Shown here: positions 1 to 7,397 of the stretch, in pieces | How the letters are laid out: the number at the start of each line of letters is the position of its first letter | How positions within the stretch are numbered: position 1 is the first letter of the stretch | From: Clostridia bacterium | GTDB taxonomy: Bacteria; Bacillota; Clostridia; Oscillospirales; CAG-272 | Assembly (NCBI GenBank): GCA_017398595.1 | Contig: JAFQFR010000034.1 | Span: 1-64,000 of the forward strand | DNA: 64,000 nucleotides | Direction of reading: 5' to 3' | Program-made: the position numbers and the translations under genes | Notes under the pieces: model-generated | Told to the model about the DNA's origin: nothing | The model's input: the letters and a program-made list of their open reading frames with translations, nothing else | Database searches by the model: none

Positions 1-61
1 ATTTATTTTTACAACAATGAGCGAATTCAACAGAAAACCGGACAAACCCCGATGGAAGTCC

Positions 62-147
62 GTTATGCTTATGTTGCATAACAGGTGTCCGATAAAAATG
101 TCTACTTGACAGGGGGCGTGTCACATTTCTGTCCGATTTATAGGACA
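62..147. promoter_or_regulatory. Inverted and direct repeats in the left intergenic region
   Basis: This stretch lies downstream of the minus-strand repressor gene and has no gene. It contains a perfect inverted repeat, GTTATGC at 62-68 and GCATAAC at 76-82. A direct repeat TGTCCGAT occurs at 86-93 and 130-137, and the second copy forms an inverted repeat with GGACA at 143-147. The arrangement resembles operator DNA, possibly for a gene left of the window. No protein can be assigned to it. Confidence 0.3.
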
Positions 148-181
148 CTTCTTTTGCTATACTGAAAATGCAAAAGGGAAG

Positions 182-949
182 TTACCCGCGCGAGCGCAGT
201 GTACCGATCACGGTGCCGCGGCAGGAAAAGCTGCCGAACGAGGAGAGCGGGATGGGCGCATAGTCCTGATTCAACGAGATCAGACAATCGCCGCCGAACT
301 TCTTGAAGTAGCCCTCACCGTCGCAGATGAAGATGCCGAGCTCACCCACGGCGATCTCAGGCGTGTTTTCCACTAAGAGAATGTCGCCGTCGTGGAAGCG
401 GGGCTCCATGGAGTTGCCCGAAACGCGAAGCGCAAAGTCCGCGCGCTTGGTCTTCTCGTTCTCGACTACGCTGATCTCGGTCGCTTCGTTGGATTCGAGG
501 TGAATGCCGACACCCGCGGAAACACGGTCTGCAAAAAAGGGAATCTTGAGCATGCGCGCCTTGGCAGAAGCGGAAACTTTCGGACGGGAAATGGGTTCGG
601 GAATTTCTACGCGAACATTTCTCGACACCGCGGCGCAGCGGAGATACTCTTCCTCTAAAATAAAGTCGCACACGCGCGCACCGTGCGCGTCGAGCGCGCG
701 GTATTTTTCCAGGCGCGTTGTCTCCACCTCGCTCAAGGAGATCGGCTCTTCCTTGCCGGTAGCAAGATACTCCAGCGAGCAGCCGAGCGCATCCGCGATG
801 GCGATCGCCGTGGAGAGCTTCACGCCCTCGGTACTGCCCGAAAGCAGCTTGCCGAGCGTGCCGAGCGGGATGCCGCTCGCCGCAGAAAGCGCCTCGTTGG
901 TGATTCCTTTTTCCTTTTTAATGCATTTTACCCGTTCGGAAAAACTCAT
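182..949 (-). CDS. LexA/CI-like repressor with HTH_3 and S24 self-cleaving domain
   Basis: A 255-residue transcriptional repressor. Residues 5-65 form an HTH_3 (Cro/CI) DNA-binding domain, and residues 135-250 an S24 peptidase domain. The cleavage site Ala145-Gly146, catalytic Ser180 (in GNSMEP) and Lys217 are spaced 35 and 37 residues apart. That is the spacing of E. coli LexA (A84, S119, K156), so damage-induced self-cleavage is likely. The start ATG follows an AAGGAG ribosome site. It is divergent from a small membrane protein, and both promoters carry the same T4C2A4 box, so autoregulation is inferred. It is not a canonical LexA, because the HTH is CI-type. It could be a host SOS-like regulator or a domesticated phage repressor. 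Confidence 0.85.
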   Translation of the reverse strand: MSFSERVKCIKKEKGITNEALSAASGIPLGTLGKLLSGSTEGVKLSTAIAIADALGCSLEYLATGKEEPISLSEVETTRLEKYRALDAHGARVCDFILEEEYLRCAAVSRNVRVEIPEPISRPKVSASAKARMLKIPFFADRVSAGVGIHLESNEATEISVVENEKTKRADFALRVSGNSMEPRFHDGDILLVENTPEIAVGELGIFICDGEGYFKKFGGDCLISLNQDYAPIPLSSFGSFSCRGTVIGTLRSRG

Positions 950-1020
950 GGCAAACTCCTTTATATGACAGTATGTGAGGAAAATAATGAAAAAAACAGA
1001 ACAGATTTATCTTTATTTCG

Positions 1021-1049
1021 ATTATAACATTGATTTTCCAAAAAGTAAA
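1021..1049 (-). promoter_or_regulatory. Promoter of the S24 repressor
   Basis: On the minus strand a -35 TTTACT (1044-1049) and a -10 TATAAT (1021-1026) are separated by exactly 17 bases. The spacer contains a TTTTGGAAAA box that abuts the -35 element. It drives the repressor gene leftward. Confidence 0.65.
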
Positions 1050-1137
1050 GACTTTTTTCGATATTTTTCCAAAACAGATAAAAAATATTTTCCCTTTCGG
1101 AAATTTTTTCAAAAAAATGTATTGACATTTTCCAAAA
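1034..1137. promoter_or_regulatory. Candidate operator array, TTTTCCAAAA boxes
   Basis: Three exact copies of TTTTCCAAAA lie at 1034-1043, 1065-1074 and 1128-1137. A fourth, dyad-like site (TTTCC, 5 bases, GGAAA) lies at 1089-1103. The two outer copies sit inside the spacers of the divergent promoters, each directly touching the -35 hexamer. This is the layout expected if the S24 repressor shuts off both genes. Binding is inferred, not shown. The box does not resemble the usual Firmicutes LexA site. Confidence 0.55.
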
Positions 1138-1150
1138 GTGGTGCTATCAT
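1122..1150 (+). promoter_or_regulatory. Promoter of the 92-residue membrane protein
   Basis: A consensus -35 TTGACA (1122-1127), 17-base spacer and -10 TATCAT (1145-1150) precede the gene at 1191. The first ten spacer bases are a TTTTCCAAAA box. A near-consensus promoter with an internal operator suggests strong expression once repression is lifted. Confidence 0.75.
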
Positions 1151-1190
1151 AGAGACACAAAGAAACAAGACAAGCAGGGAGGCAGTACAC

Positions 1191-1469
1191 ATGAACGCAT
1201 ACAACGCTTACGGATACAGAGAAAATGCTATGGCGAGAAGAAATCGCTCGGCACTTGTCACCATGCGTCGTTTTCTGCGTGCGGTGTTCTCCGTTCTCGG
1301 CGAACGCCTGAGCTCTCCCGAGGCGCGCGTGGCAGAGGTGATCGGCAGCTTCGTAGTTGCCCTTGGTCTCATCGGCGGTATGGAGTCGGGCACGGTTCCG
1401 CTCTACATCGGTCTGCCCGTTTGCTTGGTGCTCGCAGCAGCAGGTCTGCTCACGCACTTTGAAGATTAA
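1191..1469 (+). CDS. Small two-helix membrane protein divergent from the repressor
   Basis: A 92-residue protein of unknown family. The first 40 residues are polar and rich in Arg, Asn and Tyr. They are followed by two hydrophobic segments (about residues 45-60 and 68-88) that would form a membrane hairpin. The ATG is chosen because a GGGAGG ribosome site and the 1122-1150 promoter sit just upstream; an earlier in-frame ATG would overlap the promoter. Its position opposite a LexA-like repressor, with a shared operator box, suggests a damage-inducible product. A membrane growth or division inhibitor, analogous in role to YneA or SulA, is one possibility, but there is no sequence resemblance to either. 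Confidence 0.7.
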   Translation: MNAYNAYGYRENAMARRNRSALVTMRRFLRAVFSVLGERLSSPEARVAEVIGSFVVALGLIGGMESGTVPLYIGLPVCLVLAAAGLLTHFED

Positions 1470-1504
1470 CTACGTTCTCATTTTTTATTCCTTCTTACCA
1501 TATG

Positions 1505-1544
1505 AAAAATACCGTGCAGTCGTAAATGACTGCACGGTATTTTT
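1505..1544. terminator. Bidirectional terminator
   Basis: An 11-bp stem (1511-1521 with 1528-1538, loop GTAAAT) is flanked by A5 on the left and T5 on the right. It can therefore end transcription from both the small membrane protein gene and the converging spoIIP gene. Confidence 0.85.
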
Positions 1545-1549
1545 CGCGT

Positions 1550-2851
1550 TTAATTTCCTTTCAGCACCTTTTCAAACGCATCGGCGAAGGCGAGGGCGGC
1601 TTCGTTGGCTTCGGACAGGCTGTTGCCGCAGCTGCCGATCTCGAGGAGCAGACCGTATTTGGCATACTGCTGGTTGTAGGATGCACCGCGCAGATAGAGC
1701 TGTCGCGGTATGCCGAGTGTGTCGTCGCAGAGATGCTGCTGGATCGCTTCGGCAAGCACGAGATTGCTTTCCCAGTCGTATTCGCCCGCACCTTTCTCAT
1801 CCGAACCGATGATGATCATGAGCTGTGCGCAGGGCTTGCCGTTTCGGAGCGTCACGGGGCGGAGCTTGGTCAGGTCCGAGCGGATAAGCGAGTCGCGGTG
1901 TACGTCGAACACATATTGGATCGACGGATATTTTTCGAGATAATACTGAATGCTTTCCGCCGAGCGCGTATAGGCGGCAATGTAGGATTCCTTGTCGTGC
2001 ATGGTTTCGCAGTGGATCGTCGGAATGCCTTTTTTGTTGAGCGCTTCGCAGAGCGTTTCGCCGACAGCGACGATGTTTTCGGATACGTCTTCACTGCGCG
2101 GATGGTTGAAGTTCTCGCCGTAGCAGATCGAATCCTCGGCGGAAAAGCTCTCGGTGCCGTGTGTGTGTACGATCAGCACCAGCGGTTCGCTTGTAATGGC
2201 TTCCGCTGCGCGCAGCTTTGCCGCCTTCGAGATCTCCTGCATATCCACATTGTAGGTCGTGTCGTTTTTGAGATCGGTCGCACTGTCGGCGCTAAGGTCG
2301 GTGGGAATGATCGGATAGGCGCCCGAGGGCACTTTGGAATAATCGAAGGAATAGAGGTCAAACATCTTTTCCTCGAGCGCTTCTTGCTCGTAATAGATCT
2401 CATCCGCGATCTGCTCTTTCGGTATGTAATAGATGCGCGGCAGCGCGATCGACGCTTGCAGGGATGCGTTGATCTCCTCTTTTTCCTCGGCGCTGAGGGT
2501 AAGATCGCCGAAGGCGACTGCACTCATGCGGTCGCCGAGCGTTTTGGGCTCGCCGTCTACGCAGAGCAGCTCTTCGCTGAGGTATTCCCAAAAGCCGCGG
2601 GAAAGGATCTCGTCCAGTTTTTGCAGCGCGCAGAGCAGGAGGGCGAATATAGCGGTCATTGCGCAGAAAATACAGACAAAACGCTGCAGAGCATACCCGC
2701 GGGAGATCTTTGGCTCGGGGGTGGGCGCATCGCTCGGCGGGGGGAGCGCATATGGCAGGGACACGGGTTCGGCAGTGCGATCGGCAGACTCGTCTGCTGG
2801 GGCTTCACTGTTTTCGGTATTCTCTTGTTCTTTGAGAAGCGGCTCGGGCAA
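1550..2851 (-). CDS. spoIIP: Stage II sporulation protein P, SpoIIP
   Basis: SpoIIP is a cell-wall amidase/endopeptidase. It works with SpoIID and SpoIIM to thin septal peptidoglycan during engulfment of the forespore. The 433-residue product has an N-terminal Pro/Glu-rich cytoplasmic segment, one membrane helix (about residues 53-79) and a C-terminal amidase-like domain. The domain carries the family motifs HTHGTE, DVHRD and LEIGSCGN, whose His and Glu residues are the expected zinc ligands and catalytic groups. The start is TTG at 2851, six bases after AAAGGAGGG. A TTG eight codons earlier would place the ribosome site inside the gene. It lies 41 bases after gpr, the usual Firmicutes order. 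Confidence 0.93.
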   Translation of the reverse strand: MPEPLLKEQENTENSEAPADESADRTAEPVSLPYALPPPSDAPTPEPKISRGYALQRFVCIFCAMTAIFALLLCALQKLDEILSRGFWEYLSEELLCVDGEPKTLGDRMSAVAFGDLTLSAEEKEEINASLQASIALPRIYYIPKEQIADEIYYEQEALEEKMFDLYSFDYSKVPSGAYPIIPTDLSADSATDLKNDTTYNVDMQEISKAAKLRAAEAITSEPLVLIVHTHGTESFSAEDSICYGENFNHPRSEDVSENIVAVGETLCEALNKKGIPTIHCETMHDKESYIAAYTRSAESIQYYLEKYPSIQYVFDVHRDSLIRSDLTKLRPVTLRNGKPCAQLMIIIGSDEKGAGEYDWESNLVLAEAIQQHLCDDTLGIPRQLYLRGASYNQQYAKYGLLLEIGSCGNSLSEANEAALAFADAFEKVLKGN

Positions 2852-2892
2852 GGGGATCCCTCCTTTCTTTTTCAACTATAGGATTATATGCG

Positions 2893-3771
2893 TTAATACA
2901 GGAATAAACTGTCGATTGCGGCGGAAAGCAGCACGCTGACGCGGTCGCTGATGCGGTCGCTTTGCCGCGGCGAAACAAAAAAGCTCTCGCCCTCGTGCAA
3001 AACGCGCTCGATCTTTTCATCCACCTCGGTGTATCCCGCGTTTTGCAGTGCGTCGTAGACCAGCGTCGCCGAGTTGACCACCGTGGGGACGCCGACGGCG
3101 ATCACGGGGATGCCGAGGGTGTCCCGGCTGATCTCACTGCGGCGGTTGCCGATGCCGCTGCCGGGGAAAATGCCGCTGTCCGAGATCTGCACGGTGGCGC
3201 CCAGTCGCGCGGTGGAACGCGCCGCCAGCGCGTCGATGGCGATGACAAGGTCGGGGGACGCGTGGTCGCACACGCCGCGAATCATTTCGGCGGTCTCGAT
3301 GCCGGTCTGCCCCAGCACGCCGGGTGCGACGGCGCAGAGCGGCACTTTGCAGAAGCTGTCAAACAGTTTTTTGTTGTGCTGTTCGATGTGGCGCGTGACG
3401 GTCAGGCGGTCCACGGTGCGCGGACCGATGCTGTCGGCAGTGATCTCGCGGTTGCCGAGCCCCGCCACCAGTACGCAGTTTGGCTTGCGTCCGAGCAGTG
3501 TTTGCGCGAGTGCGCCGATCTCGTCGGCGACGAGTGCGGTCAGCGCGTCAAACTGCGTATCGGCGATGTCGCAGATCAGCTCCGTAAAGACCGTGACGTA
3601 TCTGCCGCATCGCTTGCCGGTCGTGCGTTCGCCTGTCTCGTTTTCCACGGCGAGCCGCGCCACGCGGAAACCGCGGATGCTTTCCTCCGCATAGTCGGTG
3701 CCGCACTTGCCGCCGTCGTGTGTCGCTTCCGCTTCGCAGGCGAGATCTGTGTGTATGGTGTAGCCTTTCAT
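2893..3771 (-). CDS. gpr: Spore germination protease GPR
   Basis: GPR is the protease that degrades small acid-soluble spore proteins at germination. It is made as a zymogen in the forespore. The 292-residue product matches the family along its length, including VLVAGLGNREITADSIGP and IAIDALAARS. The N-terminal TDLACE (residues 8-13) resembles the self-processing site, so the propeptide would be only about seven residues, shorter than in Bacillus. The ATG at 3771 is preceded by AGGAGG; an upstream in-frame ATG has no such site. It forms an operon with spoIIP. The ribosome site overlaps a 10-bp hairpin in the leader. Confidence 0.95.
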   Translation of the reverse strand: MKGYTIHTDLACEAEATHDGGKCGTDYAEESIRGFRVARLAVENETGERTTGKRCGRYVTVFTELICDIADTQFDALTALVADEIGALAQTLLGRKPNCVLVAGLGNREITADSIGPRTVDRLTVTRHIEQHNKKLFDSFCKVPLCAVAPGVLGQTGIETAEMIRGVCDHASPDLVIAIDALAARSTARLGATVQISDSGIFPGSGIGNRRSEISRDTLGIPVIAVGVPTVVNSATLVYDALQNAGYTEVDEKIERVLHEGESFFVSPRQSDRISDRVSVLLSAAIDSLFLY

Positions 3772-3775
3772 ATGT

Positions 3776-3801
3776 CCTCCTTTGCGGCACAGCCGCAAAG
3801 G
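3776..3801 (-). promoter_or_regulatory. Leader hairpin overlapping the gpr ribosome binding site
   Basis: In the gpr mRNA, CCTTTGCGGC and GCCGCAAAGG (3792-3801 and 3779-3788 on the plus strand) form a perfect 10-bp stem with a 3-base loop. The 3' arm runs into the ribosome site AGGAGG (3776-3781). The fold could limit gpr translation. The rest of the 285-base gap to the next gene, up to 4056, holds the promoter at 3965 and no other gene that I can see. Confidence 0.55.
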
Positions 3802-3964
3802 AATTGTTTCCGTCTGTCGTTTTTCTATGCACAGTATAGCAAAAAAACGGGGCGGGAATTTGGGAAAGCTGTCGATAGCCGCAAAGCTGTCTTGTAATTT
3901 GATACAAAAAATGCACCTTTGGATTGTGCAAATCTCCTAATGTTAAAAATTCACGAAATTTTCA

Positions 3965-3993
3965 TTGATAAAAGCTCGTTTTAATGATATAAT
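3965..3993 (+). promoter_or_regulatory. Promoter of the peptide-binding lipoprotein gene
   Basis: TTGATA (3965-3970), a 17-base spacer and TATAAT (3988-3993) form a strong vegetative promoter. It gives a leader of about 55 bases before the ATG at 4057. Confidence 0.75.
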
Positions 3994-4056
3994 AATACAA
4001 GCAGTTTTATGCGTGATTACGCATTTTGCATTCTGAATTCGGAGGACTCGTATAAG

Positions 4057-5841
4057 ATGAAAAGAGTAATTGCTCTTATTGTGTGTGTGCTGACGATCGC
4101 ACTGTCTTTGGTTTCGTGTAATGGTTCTATCGCAATCGACGCGGAGAATAAAGGCGATATCTTCCATGCATACATAACAGGCGATATTTACGCCTTTGAC
4201 CCCGGCAAGGATCAGACCGATGAATCGGCTACCAAGATCCTCGGCATGATCTATGAAGGATTGTTCCGCCTGGATGAGAACGGCAAGGCTGTCAAGGCAC
4301 TTGCAGATGAAGTTACCATCGTCGAAAATGAGGCGAAGGGCGAGTACAAGATGCAGATCTCCATTAAGGAGACCAAGTGGTCGGACGGACGTGCGCTTAC
4401 CGCGGACGATTTTGTCTATGCTTGGAAGCGTCTGATGGAGTGTACCTACCAGAGCACCAATGCGGCGCTTCTGTATGACGTGAAGAACGCGCGCACCGTT
4501 AAGGCGGGCGACGCTTCGATCGACGACCTCGGCGTAGTTGCGCTCGATACCTACCTGATCGAGATCACCTTCGAGGGCAAGATCGATTACGAAAACTTTA
4601 AGAAGAATCTGGCGAGCCTTGCGCTCGTACCGCTGCGCGAGGACTCGGTTGCGACCAACTCGAGATACTGGTCCCGCAGACATGCAACGCTGGTTACCAA
4701 CGGTCCGTTCGCAATCAAGTCGATCGACCGCGATGAGAATACCATGCGTATCGACCGCAACAGCTATTACTATCGTGATACCGAAGAGGATAAGCTCGAC
4801 CGTTATGTCAAGCCCTACAAGATCCTTGTAACCTTCCTCAAGGAAGAGGAGAAGCCGGACGGTCAGAGAACCTATGCGGACGATCTCGATGCAATTTATG
4901 CAGAGTATGTTGCAGGCAACATCCTGTACATGGGCGATGTACCGCTGTCCAAGCGTGCAGAGGTAAAGAAGAACGCACATGTTACCGATGCAAACTCCAC
5001 GTATTCCTATCTGTTCAATACCAATAATGCGCTCTTCAGCGACGCACGCGTGCGCAAGGCGCTGTCTATGGCGATCGACCGTCAGGCTATCGCAGACATC
5101 CTTGTCTACGCAGATCCCGCTACCGGCTTGATTGCAAACACCGTTTACAATGCAACCAGCGGCAAGAGCTTCCGCGAGGTACAGGGCGGCGTACTTTCTA
5201 CGTCCGCTGACCTGGACGGCGCAAAGGCACTGCTTGCAGAAGCAGGTGTTAAGAGCGGCAGCTTCACGCTGAGCTACAGACAGAGCGAGGCTGAACAGGC
5301 GATTGCAGAGTATGTTGCAGGCGTTTGGGAACAGCTCGGCTTTACCGTAAAGCTTTCTCCTCTGACTACGGTACGCGAGACCGTAAAGGAGAACGATGAA
5401 GAGATCCACTACTACATCGATTCCGTACAGGAAGCATATGAGACCGGCGACTTTGATGTGCTCGGTATCGATGTTTCGATGCTTTCGACCGATGCGTTTG
5501 CCGCACTCGCAGTGTATGCGACCGAGTTCTCCGGCAACGGCATTGATATGAACAGCGAAAACTATGACTTTATTCCGCATGTGACCGGCTTCAGCGATGC
5601 AGGCTATGATGAGATCATCGAGCGTGCGTTTGCAGAGAAGGACGTTGCTAAGCGTTCGACCATTCTGGCTGAGGCAGAGCGTTATCTGATGGAGCAGATG
5701 CCCGTTATGCCGATCGTATTCAACAAGGACTGCTATCTTGTCAGCAGCGAGCTGAAGGGCCTGGAAACGAGCTATCTCGGCTATCGCATCTTTAACAGTG
5801 TAAGCTATCCGAACTACGTTTACGTACCCGAGGAAAAGTAA
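4057..5841 (+). CDS. Oligopeptide ABC transporter substrate-binding lipoprotein
   Basis: An extracellular solute-binding protein of family 5 (OppA/DppA type), 594 residues. It would capture peptides for an ABC importer. The signal peptide ends in the lipobox LVSC with Cys21 as the lipidation site. The body shows typical family segments, such as the stretch around KWSDGRALTADDFVYAWKRL near residues 105-125. The ATG at 4057 follows GGAGGA (4041-4046); an earlier in-frame ATG at 4009 lacks a ribosome site and would hide the signal peptide. No permease or ATPase genes lie beside it, so the gene is monocistronic, with its own promoter and terminator. Its transporter must be encoded elsewhere. Confidence 0.88.
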   Translation: MKRVIALIVCVLTIALSLVSCNGSIAIDAENKGDIFHAYITGDIYAFDPGKDQTDESATKILGMIYEGLFRLDENGKAVKALADEVTIVENEAKGEYKMQISIKETKWSDGRALTADDFVYAWKRLMECTYQSTNAALLYDVKNARTVKAGDASIDDLGVVALDTYLIEITFEGKIDYENFKKNLASLALVPLREDSVATNSRYWSRRHATLVTNGPFAIKSIDRDENTMRIDRNSYYYRDTEEDKLDRYVKPYKILVTFLKEEEKPDGQRTYADDLDAIYAEYVAGNILYMGDVPLSKRAEVKKNAHVTDANSTYSYLFNTNNALFSDARVRKALSMAIDRQAIADILVYADPATGLIANTVYNATSGKSFREVQGGVLSTSADLDGAKALLAEAGVKSGSFTLSYRQSEAEQAIAEYVAGVWEQLGFTVKLSPLTTVRETVKENDEEIHYYIDSVQEAYETGDFDVLGIDVSMLSTDAFAALAVYATEFSGNGIDMNSENYDFIPHVTGFSDAGYDEIIERAFAEKDVAKRSTILAEAERYLMEQMPVMPIVFNKDCYLVSSELKGLETSYLGYRIFNSVSYPNYVYVPEEK

Positions 5842-5862
5842 GACACAATAGCAATTGATACT

Positions 5863-5912
5863 AAGCGCACGCGGGTACGACCCGAAAAAGTTGTTCCGTG
5901 TGCGCTTTTTCT
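5863..5912 (+). terminator. Terminator of the lipoprotein gene
   Basis: A 12-bp stem (5863-5874 with 5896-5907, one G-U pair) is followed by a T run. Confidence 0.85.
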
Positions 5913-5913
5913 C

Positions 5914-5942
5914 TTGACTTGTACTGTCGAAAATGATAGAAT
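5914..5942 (+). promoter_or_regulatory. Promoter of the DUF4364 gene
   Basis: TTGACT (5914-5919), a 17-base spacer and TAGAAT (5937-5942) begin directly after the preceding terminator. Confidence 0.7.
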
Positions 5943-5973
5943 AAGTAACGCAAACCGAGAAAGGAGGAGAAGT

Positions 5974-6546
5974 ATGGCAAGGCTTGGAAAAAAACTGACC
6001 AATAAGAACGACATCAAGATTTTCATACTCTATCTTCTCCAGAATATCCAATATCCGCTCGATTTCCCGACGATCAACGACATCGTCGTGCAGAATGAGT
6101 ATGTCAATTATTTTGACTTTGCGGAATGCTTTGCCGAGATCCTCGATATGGGACATATCATCGAGGAGTATGAGGAAGATCCGCAGACCGGTGAGAAAAA
6201 GACGGTGTACCGCATTTCTCCGCTCGGTACCGCGGTGGTCAGCCAATTACAGAGCGGACTGCTTCGCTCCATTCGTGAGAGCAGTCTGAAGAGTGCGATG
6301 CGCTTGCTCTCGTTTAAAAAGCGGGGCGCGCAGGTGCATTGTACCACCTCGGAGCAGGAGGATGGCAAATTTGCCATCGAATGCGTGATCACTGAGATGG
6401 ATAAGGAGATCCTACATATTTCCCTGGTGGATGATTCGGCGGCGCGAATCGAACGCATGAAGGCAAATTTTGAGGAACGTCCGGATGGGATTTATAAGGG
6501 AATTATGGCGCTGCTTGCCGGCGAAGTAGATTATCTTTTGAATTAA
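5974..6546 (+). CDS. DUF4364 family winged-helix-like protein
   Basis: A 190-residue cytoplasmic protein that I place in DUF4364, a family found in Clostridia. The N-terminal part (residues 5-80, with NDIKIFILYLLQNI and a following VYRISPLG segment) has the pattern of a winged-helix domain of the PadR/MarR kind. The C-terminal half is an uncharacterised alpha/beta region. A regulatory role is likely but the target is unknown. The ATG at 5974 lies just after AAGGAGGAG; an upstream in-frame start overlaps the promoter. The gene is monocistronic. Confidence 0.75.
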   Translation: MARLGKKLTNKNDIKIFILYLLQNIQYPLDFPTINDIVVQNEYVNYFDFAECFAEILDMGHIIEEYEEDPQTGEKKTVYRISPLGTAVVSQLQSGLLRSIRESSLKSAMRLLSFKKRGAQVHCTTSEQEDGKFAIECVITEMDKEILHISLVDDSAARIERMKANFEERPDGIYKGIMALLAGEVDYLLN

Positions 6547-6555
6547 AATAAGCAT

Positions 6556-6613
6556 CGGGGCATAAAACGGCGAAATTCGTTCTATGCCCTGTTTTTTTGC
6601 CATAAAAAAACAG
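6556..6613 (+). terminator. Terminator after the DUF4364 gene
   Basis: A stem of about 14 bp (6556-6569 with 6578-6591) is followed by seven T. The T run can itself pair with a downstream A7CAGG (6588-6613) to form a second, overlapping hairpin. Confidence 0.75.
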
Positions 6614-6664
6614 GTGTCTTGAATTTTTGTGCAATATTTACAAAAAAATATTTACATTTTCCTA

Positions 6665-6692
6665 TTGACATTATGTAAAATAATGGTATAAT
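6665..6692 (+). promoter_or_regulatory. Promoter of the SigH-like gene
   Basis: TTGACA (6665-6670), a 16-base spacer and TATAAT (6687-6692). Transcription would begin near 6699. This makes the GTG at 6729 the sensible start codon and the ATG at 6699 essentially leaderless. Confidence 0.75.
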
Positions 6693-6728
6693 ACAAGTAT
6701 GAGCGCAAAACACTTGAGAGGTAACACG

Positions 6729-7301
6729 GTGAAAAAGGGCGAAGAACAACAGCCGCAGGACGTTGCGGAGCTGCTTGCACATATTCAGAGCGGCAGCAGC
6801 GGCGCGTTCGTTAAACTGTCCGAACAGTACGCCCCGCTTCTGGAAAGTGAGGTCGCGCGATATGCAGGAAGTCTTGGCAATGCGGATCTGGAGGATCTGC
6901 GGCAGGGCGCGCTCGTGTCCTTGTACCGGGCGGCGGTTGCATATCAGCCCGATCGCGGTGTGACCTTCGGTTTGTTTGCAAAGATCTGTATTGTCAACGG
7001 AATCGCCGATACGCTTCGATATATCGGGAAAAAGTCCGTTGATGTGAGCATGGAAATGCTCGGCGAAGATGAGCAGCCCGAGGGCGGGGAAAATCCACAG
7101 AGCCTGATGCTCGATAAAGAGCAGGCGAAGGATTTGCGTCGTCGGATTCGTTTCGCTCTGTCGGAGTTGGAGTACCGTATTTTGGATCTGTATCTCTCGG
7201 GATATTCCTATGCGGAGATCGCCGAAAAGATCGGAAAAACGCCGAAATCGGTCGATAACGCGCTGCGCCGCTTGAAAGACAAGCTCAAAAAAATACTTTA
7301 G
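6729..7301 (+). CDS. sigH: RNA polymerase sigma factor, SigH-like
   Basis: A 190-residue sigma-70 family factor. Region 2 covers about residues 25-95. The C-terminal region 4 helix-turn-helix, around YSYAEIAEKIGKTPKSVDNAL, is close to SigH (Spo0H), which runs the transition to stationary phase and sporulation initiation. The neighbourhood supports this, since rlmB lies close to sigH in Bacillus as it does here. The start is taken as GTG 6729 because GAGAGG (6716-6721) lies seven bases upstream. The ATG at 6699 falls at the predicted transcription start and has no ribosome site. SigH is inferred from the C-terminus and context; another SigH-type paralogue remains possible. Confidence 0.8.
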   Translation: MKKGEEQQPQDVAELLAHIQSGSSGAFVKLSEQYAPLLESEVARYAGSLGNADLEDLRQGALVSLYRAAVAYQPDRGVTFGLFAKICIVNGIADTLRYIGKKSVDVSMEMLGEDEQPEGGENPQSLMLDKEQAKDLRRRIRFALSELEYRILDLYLSGYSYAEIAEKIGKTPKSVDNALRRLKDKLKKIL

Positions 7302-7330
7302 TATATCGGCGGGGAACCGCTGTTATATAT

Positions 7331-7397
7331 GCCCGAATAGCTTAATTTAAAGAGCGTTGGAATTACAAAGGTGTCGGTTTGAATCCGTCTTGGGGCA
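7331..7397 (+). pseudogene. tRNA-like relic with a broken anticodon arm
   Basis: A 67-base segment has an acceptor stem (GCCCGAA 7331-7337 with TTGGGGC 7390-7396, one mismatch), a D-stem (GCTT with GAGC at 7340-7343 and 7352-7355) and a T-arm (GTCGG, loop TTTGAAT, CCGTC at 7373-7389, one mismatch). Between the D and T arms only 17 bases remain, with no proper anticodon stem. It looks as if about five bases of the 3' strand are missing. Read as a tRNA, the loop ATTACAA would give anticodon TAC (Val). No CCA is encoded. It is probably a decayed tRNA or a tRNA-like element in the leader of the next gene. Confidence 0.45.

Noticed and set aside
182-949. Prophage remnant signalled by the CI-like repressor
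   Set aside because: No integrase, structural or lysis genes are nearby; the flanking genes are sporulation and housekeeping genes.
2852-2875. TTG at 2875 as the start of spoIIP
   Set aside because: The ribosome binding site AAAGGAGGG would lie inside the gene; the TTG at 2851 is spaced correctly after it.
3943-6246. A 767-codon open frame on the minus strand opposite the peptide-binding lipoprotein and DUF4364 genes
   Set aside because: It is antisense to two well-supported genes with their own promoters and terminators, has no family motifs, and crosses their boundaries.
6699-6701. ATG as the start of sigH
   Set aside because: It would coincide with the predicted transcription start and has no ribosome site; the GTG at 6729 has both.
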